64,000 nucleotides of DNA from Nemopilema nomurai (taxonomy: Eukaryota > Cnidaria > Scyphozoa > Rhizostomeae > Rhizostomatidae), in contig ML133456.1 in NCBI GenBank assembly GCA_003864495.1, positions 1,427,255 through 1,491,254 on the forward strand, in the 5' to 3' direction. Of this stretch, positions 13,321-25,900 are shown piece by piece; position 1 is the first letter of the stretch; every line of letters starts with the position of its first letter. The notes below the pieces were generated by a model, which ran no database searches, was not told the origin of the DNA, and worked only from the letters and a program-made list of their open reading frames with translations. The translations under genes were made by a program, and so were the position numbers.

Positions 13321-15940
13321 GCTTATTGCTCATGCTAAAAATTTAGCAAAATAATCTTTCGATGAAAGTTGATGTTGATTACGCAACTCCAAAGATGAAG
13401 CTATTGAAGGGAGGTATTTCTTCTCTACTGCATTTCCAGCTGATGACGTCCTAAATGATGCAGGCCCCAGAGTTGCTCGCTGCGATTGAAAAACGCAAGG
13501 CAGGGCATAAGGGGACTTGCATCATGACGGAAACTCAGATTCATACTTTAGTTTTGCCTGACATGGAAAACCAGATGAATCAGCGAATAGGTTTAGTATT
13601 CCGACACACACGAAGTCCTTCGATTCAAGTCGATTGTCTATTAATCCTATCATACCCCTGATGGGCTGCTTGCTGTATGATCTTTCGCGCAACACGACAA
13701 CTATTCAAGAGGAAATCAGAAACGACGACATTTGTTTGCCACAAGCTGAATCGTTATTCTTTGTATCAATTAGGCAGTGACGTAAATCCAAAGCCTTCGC
13801 TGAATCATTAAAATCGCAAGCAACGTGAGCTTTCAAAGCATGCAAGCAACAGAAAGAATGCCTTAGGACACTCATATACATGGTACAAGCGTCACGTTCC
13901 GACAGACATGCAAGAAGTCGATGGCTTAAGACACAGGGTCAGTGTTTCTCAAGGCGCTCTACTTGCTCCTTTGCCGTGGAAAAATTTGTTATCACCATGC
14001 GATGCTAAACTGTATGGAGGCAAGCTTACTTAACCAAAAGAAACACTCAGCTTGTATAGGTTTTGCTTGTTTTTGTTGTTGTAGGCAAACTTCGTGGCCG
14101 TGGAAATGATAATGGCACACTTGGCCCTCTGCTCTGGTTTGTCCTTAACCTTTCCCTTACTACAGGAAGACATGATATGGACTTCTATCTCAATAAATCC
14201 AGCATAACTTCCTGATTTATTGTACATCTCTACCTCTGGGTCATGCCTTAAAATTTGAAGTGAACTAGAATGCATATGAACCATCCAACAAAGCTGAACA
14301 AAATTGTGTCAACATTCTGGGAAGCAACTGGAACAGGTTACAAGTGACATATACACTGGCTGATTTGATTAATGTTCCATTACAGTGGCTTGCATTTTGG
14401 CCAGGCCTTAAAACAGTCTGCTAGATACTTCTTTAAGTAGCCCAATGCCTTACAATCAGGGCAATTTGCAAAGTTATAGGCCACTTTTCTATCTAGAATA
14501 AACCAGATGCCAAGACAAGCCATTAGGTACTGCGCGTATTTTATGGTGCATTTGAGAGACACCTTTGGTGCATTTGAAATCACCACGGAGGAATCAAGGC
14601 ACAGAGACTTGAATAAAATGAGATCGGTATGATTCAATTGTGAGTGACCCAATTACTTTGTCTCCAAGCATCTAATGATACATTCCATTATGAAAGATAT
14701 TTGTGGTTGGGTTGTTTCACCAATCTATACTTCCTTTTGCCGCTAGTTCTACTTTACTAAAATTTTCCTAAAGGTATCTTACCGTGAAACAGCCACAGAA
14801 GATAGGCTGCTTGCGCAGTTCAATCTAAGCAGAAGCCATATATATTCAAGATTCAATGTCAGTTGGACGGACCATTGGCGTTGTTGCAGAGGGACAGGGG
14901 GCCATGCCTTTCACTAAGTGGGGGTAGGATTAGATGTAATGAGGCGCAAAAACAGTTTGCTTCTAATACACAACCATGACCCTATAAAAGGGGAAATATC
15001 GACTTTGCCACCCGGCTTACACTTCTGGTTACATGAAACTGGTAACAAGATTTTCATTAAAGAAACGAGATCAGTAGCCGCATTCTTAGAGGCTAAGATA
15101 AAATTATATGTTTTACCCGCAAGATCAAATCGAAATTTCAAAGACCATCAAAAGTTTCGAACGCATCCAGATAATGGACGAAAGTAGTAACAAAAGAGTG
15201 TATTCGCTGGTTTTGCAAAAAATAGACATTTCAGACAAAGGAAAACCTCCTGGTTGGGAATATTGTAGGTTACTGATCTTTGGATTCAATTGCTTATCTT
15301 TTTCTTATAGAAGAAGAGAGAGGCCGAAAGTAACAAATGCTTTAGAATTTCCGCAGCTGTCGGGTTGTCTTACGTTGTAAGACTGGCATTCGTAATTAGG
15401 TTGTAAGATCAAATCCCTAGATTCGATCCATTGAAAGCTCTCTTGCCCTTGACGAGAAAATATTGAAACGAACCAGGTAGGAAATGAATCTGTATTGAAA
15501 TTGTCCAAGAACTGGACTGGCCTAGTCTTGCGAACCAGGCCAAATTGTTTAAAATGTAAGCAAAAAGCTCTTGTTACTTAAAACAGCCCTGGATCAGATC
15601 AACGGGGACACAATTCAGCTTCGCTTACGTAAATGAGGTTTTCATTTAAAAGCTGCTATTCAGTTTTGACTGGCAGGTATAAAACTGCTGGTTGCCAGTC
15701 AAAGCTGGCCTTGTTGGTTGTCATAATAGCTTTGAAGGCCCATGAGAAACCGGGCTTAGACTAAACCCCATTTTTCTATGCTGTGCCTTGCTATTTTGAT
15801 AAATTTGATCACTTGGACTGATATTGCACCCACATTCCCATGGGTGTATTCGCTGGAACATATATTTTTCATATAATGGAACATATAATGGAACATACAA
15901 CCAGGCCCACCAAAAATATATTTTTTTATAAGCTGCCAAC
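13321..15940. other. Non-coding spacer between the two family-A MITEs
   Basis: I see only short, domain-free open frames on either strand and no convincing RNA gene. Confidence 0.5.
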
Positions 15941-15943
15941 ATA

Positions 15944-16340
15944 CACGCCTTTTTATAAGGAACCACTTTATAAGGAACCTACTTGTAGAAATCCGAAATA
16001 TATAAAGAACTTATACTACTAAAAACGAAATCCCTAAGGAACTTTTCGATTTGAAAATTGTTCATAACTGCAAGCATCAAGAGCTAAAAAGCCCGTTCCA
16101 TTCATTTGCAGCCAATACTAGCATAGATTGTTTGCTATTCGTGTGTCAAATGCTTCGTTGAGTAGTTTCCGCATATTTTATCTCGCTCCTCTCTCTATTA
16201 AGTGTTAAGGCTTATTGATGTGCAGTGAAAATTAAGGAACTTTTAAGGAACTTTTGGTACTAAAATCTGATGACTTGAGGTCTACGAATAAGGAACTTTT
16301 GGAACTAGGCCTTGTGGTAGGTTCCTTATAAAAAAGCGTG
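15944..16340 (-). mobile_element. MITE family A, copy 2, uninterrupted
   Basis: A 397-bp element with ends CACGCCTTTTTATAAGG and CCTTATAAAAAAGCGTG, flanked by TA on both sides (15942-15943 and 16341-16342). Its interior aligns with 12726-13313 when reverse-complemented, without the 13014-13180 insert. Confidence 0.87.
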
Positions 16341-16342
16341 TA

Positions 16343-18425
16343 TTGTCCTACTTCGGCGGCAATTAAGGTGCAGCTTCAGTGTGCACGCGGATTCGTACTT
16401 TTTCTCTCGTGCTAACGGGGTCTTTATTGCAATATAATTGCTTAAACTACTTCCGAAACGGGTAAAAGAGATTCATAAAGAGGAGAGAAGTTTTGTTGTT
16501 TAGTAACGAGACACTTTACAGGGCTTGGGTAGTTTTAGGGTATTAGCTTATTAGTAAATTTGTATCATGTATCAAACAACATATCAGATATGGCATGTAT
16601 ACAGAAAAACACAGGATTTCAACCTAATTAAGAATAGAAGAGAAACAAATGAATTGAACAAAATTGATATTTTCAATGCCGAATCATCAAAAAGGGATAT
16701 GATTGATTGATTCTATTCAGTATATAACAATCAATCAAGTCAATTATAAGGTTACAATTCAGCTGATTTGAGAACCATTTTATCCGAACTACAGGTGCTC
16801 AAAGGGTATTACCAAACCAAAAATGAAGCAAGATGGCGTTTTCAACCACCGAGAATGAAGATTTAGCAAGGCATCAAATATTCAGGATTCTCCGGCTCTT
16901 CCAATAAACAACCTCAAGTGAAAGTAACAGCGGGGCTCTTCCTGATTTAGCATCTTCAGTTTTTGATCTCAACAATGCTGAATGGAAGTAATTAACCGAG
17001 AAATCAATAGATGTTTCGAAAAGCACGCGCCGCATTCAGCTTGGCGCGTCAAACCCAGTGCCAAAGCTTCGAGCATGAATTGGTCAAGGTGTCTTCATTG
17101 ACCGGCGCATGTAGAAATTACCAGCGCGGAGTGCTGAGGGTTAATTATAGAAAGCCGCAGATTCGATGCCTGTTTAAGATTCGGCCATTTCTGGCATTGG
17201 GAAAAGGCAAACTTGTTATTGTCGCCGAGATGAAAGTAAGGCCAGGCAATTGTTTATCGGCGAAAGCAACATGAGAAGTCGGGACGAAATTTCAATGGCC
17301 TTCGTAAAGTGTTCCTGGGTCTTTAGCTGGACGAGACACTGAAAGGACTGGGGTGGGCTGCGGTAGCCAGGGAAAGTTCCAGGGGTACGTGTTTCGGTAG
17401 ACAGCAAAAGTAGGGCCGAAGACAGCAGAAAAAATTGTGCAAATGCTGGAAAAACTTTGGAGAAATTACCTATGAAGTTTTCTGTGTTGCAACCCCACGT
17501 CCGTGCAGGCCTTCGAAGGGCCTGGTAACAAGTTCCCTTAATGTTGTGTCCGTTATTTTCAAGTGTTAAGCACAACAAAAAGCACATCTGTTTTACTAGC
17601 CTGTACTTATATTTCTTGTTGTAGGTACCCGAAATTGACCATTTTGCATGGAAAATTTTCACGGCAACTGTACACCCATATATACGCTTTTGCTTGTCTT
17701 AACGCTTTTGCATATAGTGAAACTTCAACTTCATCAACTTTTTTCAGTCTCTTTTTCGCAAGATCACTTGTTTAGGTCGGGCTGCATTTAAGTCAGGATT
17801 ACTACTTCTCATGCGATGCTACCTTTTGATACACCGATCTAAAAGTGAAAATGTCATTTGATTACTCTCGTTGGAACACTTCTACTATCTCGATTCTCAA
17901 AATCCATTTCCAAACATAATATTCGCATTCGTAAGTTCAATCAACCCATGAAATGGAAGATGATAGATTTCTACGTGAACAAACCGAGACAAAACATCAG
18001 ACAGCTTATCTTGAAATCATAATCATCAACCAAGATTTATTCACAAAACATCCGACACAAAAATCAATAAACGGTTTATTTCCAAACAACACTATGTTAT
18101 TTTTGGGTCGTTCTAAAGGGAACGCAGCAGTATTCTTTACAAAATGGTGAATGTTGATGACAATTAATGAAATGCGCAATAAAATAATCGTAATATTACA
18201 TTCATTTACCTTTCCTTAATCCAATTTTCTGAAGCTAATTTCAGGTCTTAAAGTTTCTTAAGCATCTACTCAAACGTCTCTTTTCAAAATCTAGAATTTA
18301 GATAGAAAGATAACACATGAAAATGAGTGCACTGGTGATTTAGTATGTGCAAGTGCTCTCTCTTGTAGTGTGCAAGATTTTTAGGATAGTTGCTTTCAGA
18401 GATTCTACATGTTGGAGACATCCAG
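16343..18425. other. Spacer downstream of FTCD
   Basis: It contains the likely FTCD 3' UTR at its right end. A less AT-rich patch at about 17,020-17,540 carries an open frame of 148 codons on the minus strand that begins with GTG and has no recognisable domain; I do not call it a gene. Confidence 0.5.
18075..18080 (-). promoter_or_regulatory. Candidate poly(A) signal for FTCD
   Basis: An AATAAA hexamer on the minus strand lies about 350 bases after the FTCD stop codon. A second one sits at 18036-18041. Such hexamers are common by chance in AT-rich DNA, so this is only a candidate. Confidence 0.3.
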
Positions 18426-21400
18426 CTACTTTCCAGAAGATTGTCTTCCCTCGCAAATTTTCAGGACTTCCTCCAACTTTGATTTCGCGAGCTCGAGCCC
18501 AGTATCTGCCTCGGATTTTACCTATGCAGAGGTTGCAAATGTCGTTAGGAAATGTAAAAATTTAAAGCATTGGAAGGTGTGATACACAGCTTTTCAATAT
18601 TTAATTATTCAGCAATTCTTATCCAATCGAAGGCTACTTCCTTTAAATGAAAAAAGGGCAAGTTACTTTTTCTATAAAAAGAGGGTGCGGGTAATATATC
18701 CGGTAGAAGGTGGATACATCATGTTATTGGATTATTGAGCTGAAATTTACATGATTTCAAACTCTGTCTGCATTGGATGCTTTCATTTCACGATATATGA
18801 ACGCTTATTATGGTAATAAGATCTTATTTGCGATTGTTTCTATTGTAAAAAGGGGAATTGAATGTTTCTGAAAAGTATTCTGACCTGGAAAAAATGAGTA
18901 AGAAGGACTGTAAAAGGGGATTGGTGACTAGTTTTCAACAAAGCACGTCATTTCTTGGGCAAAAAAAGTCTCTAGAACATACCTTTGATAAATAGTCTTC
19001 ATCTTTAATGTCCTTCAGATTGATGACAACATTGCAATGAGCACCAAACACGCCTGTCTCTAATGCTTTTGCACCAACCTAACATGGCAAGGTTTGCAAT
19101 TAGTTTTCTGACGCGAAAATATAGAAAGATGAAATGTGTTTTTAGTTATAATTTGAAGCGCGATTGAAGAGGCCACTGACCTGCATATCAGAAATGGTTG
19201 CTATGTTGCCAACTTCTGCCATTTTAATCATCGTTTCCCAGCACTGGTTGGCGGTGTGGATCACTTTCAGCGGCACGGAGATTGCCGTCTTCAGGCCTTC
19301 TTGCATCGCAGCGTCGCGTCTAGAAAAGCATATACCGTCGCTTGGTCCCGAAAACCGAGCACGTAAACTCGTACTAAACTTCATCATGTATGATTAACAT
19401 TCAACAATCTGCATTCTGTAACAGCATTTTGTCATTTACCCTGATACAGAATCAAGGCAATGGCACGCTAACGGGTTACTGGGAATTGAGCAGAGGTATT
19501 GATAAAACTATTCACAGCAAAAAGGCAAAAGACTGAGATTTAGTTGCTAATGAATGCAACGTTAAGGCCAAATATCTGTAAATATGTGCAAACGGCTCCA
19601 TAGAATTTAGTGATGAAGAACTAAGTCAAACTTCTGAAACTCCTTTATCGCGAAAGAAAGAAAACAATTTTTAAAATTCCCGAATGTGCATCTGCCTAAA
19701 TTTTCTTCTTGGGAAGAAACGGTTGTAGGGAAATACAATAAATGAGATTGAACAAGCTGCCGGTTTTGCGAAGGCTTTAGAATCTGACAGTTTGAATTAG
19801 CCACGTGTGCATTGTTAAGATGTGAAGGAGATGGAGCAACGCATGGGTTGAACAGAACAAGACCATAACTTGATATTAACTTCAACGGCCTATACACATA
19901 ACTGTAATATTGTCACCTGAAACTCAATACAAACATGGATCGCATGAACGAATGCTTCTCCGCATAATCCATTAGGTTACCATAGGACCAAACATTCATG
20001 GAGAACCAAATGCATTTATTCACTGCTTTGAACAATTGTATGGGTAATGTTATGTTGGGTCGGTCGCTTGGAAGCCGGAGTAGTACCCTCATAAAGGCGG
20101 TTATCAATATACAATGATAAATAGCAATGCCTTGTTGTTCAACTTGTATGCAATGGTCTTTTGGTAAATTTTTTCGAGTAGAATTTATGTAGTTGTCAAT
20201 GAGATTTTCAATGATGAAAAACATAGAGTTTACATTCAAGTACAAAGACTATTATTTGACAGCAATCTGACGAAAGCAAACCGGATACTGACCTCTCTGT
20301 TTCTTCCGGCGTTTTGTGAGACATTTTTAGGGCAGCCTAAGACATAGAACTCCTTTACTTTGATTCTAAAAAGGCATAGTATTTTCTAAGCTAAAAAGAC
20401 AGTGTGCTACACGACCATCGCTTGTGAGTATCGCAGATTAAATGCTGGTTTTCGACTAAGGAAGTGTCTCATGTCATCTAGCGTCAAAACAATGGCCATA
20501 AACTGTTTCTAAGAAAAATGCTATTCAGATTATATTCGGGCTGATGATTGTGAAAGCAACGAAAGATTTTGAAGCTTTTGGAGATGATAAAACGCAAAGT
20601 CAAATATCTTAAAAAAATGAAAGCATTAAACATTGTTTGCTTGCTTCCTTGTACATACCGTTATTTCCTTGAAAACTTCTATATTAACAGTAACCAACAC
20701 GGGCAGCCAATAATTTCATAAAAAGCTCTTTCAGTGCTGATTATGACTTTGAATTGTGATTATGATTATGATTATGAATGTGATGAGCATGATTACGAGA
20801 CTACAATGAGATGATATATAAGATTAGCCTCGATGTGAACAGTCACCTTTCGAGAATGAGGCTTTAAGAACAAGGCGAATAGGGCTGAATGAATACGAAA
20901 TGGCCAGAAACAAAGCTTTGGTCCTCTTTCTCTTCTGAAATTATTGAAGTCCCTTAAGAAAACGAACAGAAAGACTCACATATTTGATACTTGGCAACTT
21001 CTGATTGCTGGCATGCAGCCACTTACCATATATTCGTTGAAGGCATTTGAGTCGGTATCAATCATCGGCACAAGCTCCTGCATTGTCTTCTGCAATGGAG
21101 GGATCAACTGTCGCATTGTGGAATCCAAATGCTCGAATTTTCTGTTGCCGAAAGACATCCAGCCAACCATCAGACCGAGGGAGGAACCCTGGGAATTGAG
21201 AGCGAGGTTAAACAAACAGGGCAGATAAACAAACCAAATATAATCTACACGGACAAAAAATCAACAGTTAATGGATGGCTTGTGATGTGGCGAGATTCCA
21301 AAAATTCGTTTTATTATAGTTTAAATGCAGGAGCAAAGAGTACCATTAGCAAGATCTTTCCATTGAAATTTCAAAACAAAACTTCGTCTCAACATTGAAT

Positions 21401-22911
21401 TTTCTTGATTTAGATTGGCAAAGAAAAATTACGAAATTAATTATGAAATTTAAACGAAACTTGAATTTATCTGAAAATTAAATGAACACCAGCTTTGGAA
21501 GAAACGACAAGGAAAGCCACAGTTGCGTTTCAATGACACAACAAAATGCCACACATACAATAATATTCTCCCAATTTGGTTTGTTCAGAAATATTTCTAG
21601 TGCCAACGGGTAGAAAGTTGAAGCCTGTTCATATATGAACAATAGGCCTGCTTTTATGTGATGCAAAAGGGGAATGAATCAAATAGAAAAGTCTAAAGGT
21701 TCCAATTTTGGCAAGTACCACAAAGCCATGAAACTGAAATTTTCTTCTTGACATGGTCATCCATATAGCAATAATGATCTAGCTTTTCCGAAACACACAA
21801 ATCAGGTGCTTTTCGTCTTTCCAAAAAAATGTAAATGAGCATAATCGAAGCATCAGCACCCGTTAGTTTCTTATTCATGGCTTCGTCACTCCTAACCAAT
21901 TTAAAGTAATGTAAATCTTCAAAGCTCAGCATCGTACATCTTTACGTGGAAATTATTTCACAAGATTTTACGTCACAACCAGATAAAGTTTCGACCCAGC
22001 TTTCACTAAAGGCTTATGGCGTATGTGATGAAATGCGGTAAAGGCCAAGAAAAACTCCTAGAGGGAATCAGCCTCAAAGTTGCTCAGAAATGAAAGAAGA
22101 TTAAGGGCAGTCCAAAAAATAACACCAGAAGTGCACTTCCATTCATGAAGAAAAAAAGCCCTGACATTTGAAATATTGAAAGGAATGTTAATCACTTTAT
22201 ATGACTAATGACACAAGTTTTTAATCGCTTTTAATTTTTTTAGCTTCTAACCTCGAGAGAAACCTAAAAATGTTAAGTTGGAAAATTTCCTGGTTCAGTT
22301 TGTTTCAAACTACAAGAAGTATTTTTATGTTTTAATAAAACGGTTTTCTTGTCATATGAGAGTAGAACAGGCAAAAAGTCGCTAATTTGGATCCATTACT
22401 AATTGAAACACCCGAGATCACCCCTGCTTGACATCAACTGGCAAGTGTCACACAGAAAAGTTTGGTTCGTCAAAAGTTCTCTGCTTTTTATATAACCCAA
22501 ATGCCATATCAATATTTGCTAAACTATGCTTGCCTTTAGAAGAGTAAAGAAATGTATAAATCAGTGTTTGAAAAAAAATTAAAATGTAATTGACACCGTA
22601 TCAAATTTGAACTGGAGGATCTGCATTTCCCACTCTTCCAGGAATTTATTCTTCAAAAGACTTGGGGAAAAGGATATATGTCAAGGACTTCGTTCAGGGG
22701 GTTTCAATGAAAACAAGGAAACCACACGGACAAACATAACAGTTACTCGGCTATTGAGAACAATGGCTTTGAAAGGTAAGTTACCATGGCAGCAATAGCA
22801 GCAGAAGCTGAGCCTCCACCTGGAGCAGAGGTTCTACTGCCAAGCAGGTAGATAAAATGTCGCAAACTCGAAGAAGCCAGTGGACTATCCTTTTCAGTGC
22901 TCACCATGTAT
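18426..22911 (-). other. FTCD: FTCD cyclodeaminase half (exons 9-14)
   Basis: Exons 9 to 14 encode the linker and the all-helical cyclodeaminase domain. Visible markers are [41 protein letters not shown], a [11 protein letters not shown] segment (the acidic stretch aligned with the vertebrate VDADAEAF motif), [28 protein letters not shown] and [21 protein letters not shown]. Nothing is truncated, so the protein should be able to couple both reactions, as the vertebrate enzyme does. Confidence 0.9.
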
Positions 22912-25900
22912 CTGAGACGAAAAGTGATGACCTATTAGGGAGGAGCATATGCAAACAGTCATAGTTACAAGTATGAACAATTGCCAACGTATTGTTGACC
23001 GCGTGCTAGGCCTTGGCAGGATAACATAGTGCTTTGGAAAAATGAATTACACAGTGCCTTTAAATTTAAGATAATACCCGCTTCATATTGAAATTAGCTA
23101 CTTTCGGGCACATTTTTTGGCTGAACGACAGTGCGTTATTGTCTATGAGGAGCCAAAGACGTGAAATATTAAGGTACTGTACACGTCTGTTGCACCGTTC
23201 TTCACTTAAGCCAGAGAAATCGCGCGACGCTGAAGAAAGTTGCCGTTCGAAGCGGGACAGATTCGCCGTGGGAAACGCGAGAACCTGGCATGGTATCAGA
23301 GAAAAATCTTGTTGTCTTGATTACGAGAAGTCTTGCAGAAAATCATCAACTTGAAAGAAGTATTGCATGATGAAACTTAGATGTTTTCAGCGAAACGTTT
23401 TCCTAATGTACACAAATGACATATTCCTGTATTTTCCCATTTAATCCACAATTTCCTAAAGTAAACAATAACGCAAACAAACTTTAAGAAGGCAAACAAT
23501 AATAGATTTGTTGATGAAAAGTCTAGCAAACTTGTGATTCATATATAATTGTCACAAAAATACGATAAGATAATATTAACGAATGATTATCATTAAAGTG
23601 TAATCAAAAATTTAGGAATTTAAATGTCGCAGTTAAACATAAAACCACTTACTCGATGATTCTCTGCTCAGGAACAAAAGGTTTGATTGATGATAAACCG
23701 AGTCTTTCAATGACCTGTGCGAAAATTCGATTTTTAAATATCTAATCGTACTTGGTTTTTACATAGACACTTAACTTACACTTACTTCTTACAATGAACC
23801 TTAGAAAAAATAGATTTAAAATAATGCCTACGTTAGTTTTAAGCATTTGGCACAAAAAGTGCAGCAGACATTTAGATGGATATCTCTGTGGAATGGTAGT
23901 CAAGTCCTTCACATCATTCAAGTTCTTAGATTTTCAAATGTGATAAAGATGATTTGGTACCTAGAACTGCAGAAACGTTGCCAATTTTTGAAAAGCATTA
24001 AGCAAGAAGATAATTCTATCGTTGCAACGAAGAAGTTGTGGGAGGACAACAAAAATGCAGGTGGATGTTTGTGAAACTCTACCGCAAAGAAATGAGCATC
24101 TCTAGATTACGTGGTAGAAAAGATGGGCTAAAAGATAATGAGCTTAAAGAATTACGGAGCTACAATTCAGTCATAGGTCATCGACCACGCTGCTTTTGAG
24201 GAGATTTCGAGGAGTTTCAAAAACATTAACCAAGTATCAATAATGATGTTCTTTTTAATTGAATTGGCACTCGAATGAAACATGTTTGAGTCTACAATAG
24301 ACACATAGGTGTCGAGAATGCTGAACCTTTTCAGTGCAGTCCTAAGAAGAAGGGTATGCTTGACCAAATCAAAGACGTCATTTCAGAACAGAAACTCACC
24401 AGTCTGACTTTTTGCTTCTCGTCCATAATGAACAAATTTTCCTTCTCCATGTAATAGTCAGCAGCGACTAGCATTGCTTTCAAAGGGACTAAGCCGACAA
24501 CTTCTGAACCACAAATGCCAATGTTGATTTCCTATGAATATCAAGAGTTACGATCAAGAGAGAAGAAGAACTTTTAGACCTTTTAGATTGGTGTGCAGTT
24601 CTGGATAGCATTGCGTCACAAGATGCATTTTCTCTATATTACAACTTCTTTTACATTCAGAAGTGGTTCAACTACTTGTTTGCCACCTGATATAATATTT
24701 CACAAAGTATCGTGTTTGATCGTGTCAAGGTTGAAAACATTTCCAATTCCATTGGAATACACTGTATTTCCTTCAATAGGAATACTTTGTGATTTGGCCA
24801 GAAGTCAAAGTTAATTATCAATGAAGTAGATTCGTGCAAGCAACCGTACAAAATCATATCACCATAAAATTTACAGTTAATAGTTTCGAAAGCGTTAGCT
24901 TAGCTAAGATAGCCGATAGCTTAGAAATTAATTAGTTCTTCAAACCAATTGAGTGAACAGGGTTTATTTTAACATCGTAGACCTTATGAACAAAAGGCAA
25001 AGAAGATATGATTTCTTCGTGAGACGACCTATCTTATCCGATTCTCATCTCCACGAAAAGCAAGCTTTATTTTTGTCAAAGATTATTGGGATTATAGTTT
25101 TAAGCCCCACCCAAACGCTCTCGACATTTCAGTGAGTGTTGTCGCGACAAATTTGAACAAGCTCAAAGAATAACGCTCGAAATTTTTCTCTTGTTTCTTG
25201 ATTTGTCGAAGATTGCCGAGAGCGTTTGTCCAGACATTTCACTCGACTTTTGCATATCGACGCACGCGCAATTTAGCGATGCTGAAGTTTGTTCGCCAAA
25301 TTTGCGTTTATTTTGTTTCGAATAATTAAAAATGAAAAGTTGCAGTCATTCAATCTCACGTACGACGAAAGTACAGATATTTACAAAGAAGCAAATATCA
25401 ATTCTAGTTTTTCAGACAGCGACGAAGGGGAATTTGAGGGCCTTGAAGTTGATAAAAACCAATAAAATATCAATGATGCTAGCAGCAAAACTAGACACGA
25501 AAACAAGGGCCCCTTCTTTGACGGACAAAGAGGTGGATAGAAAGAGGAGAAATCTGCTAACCAGCAAAGAGAGGAAAGAAGCTTTAAGACATCTAGAAAG
25601 TAACAGTGCACAAACATGACGCAGAAATCCACAAATGACAAATGCTTTGCAATTCAATCAACAACTTGGACTGAATCATCATGAAGAAAAAGAGCAGCTT
25701 GCGGACAAGTGATCTGTTGAAACTGCCATTCTGTTTCCCTCTCTAAAAGGCTAAACAAATCTTTGAAACATTCCGCTCAAAATGATATTCTACAAGCTAT
25801 GTGGCAAACATGAATAGGGATGTACCAAACACTCAAACTAGGGACAAGTGAGAGCGTGAGAGAGTGAGACCTTAAACAACCGTCATACAACAATCGTGAT

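Noticed and set aside
17216..17662. Minus-strand open frame of 148 codons
   Set aside because: Begins with GTG, has no recognisable domain, no supporting neighbours, and composition unlike the real exons. A transcript would change this view.
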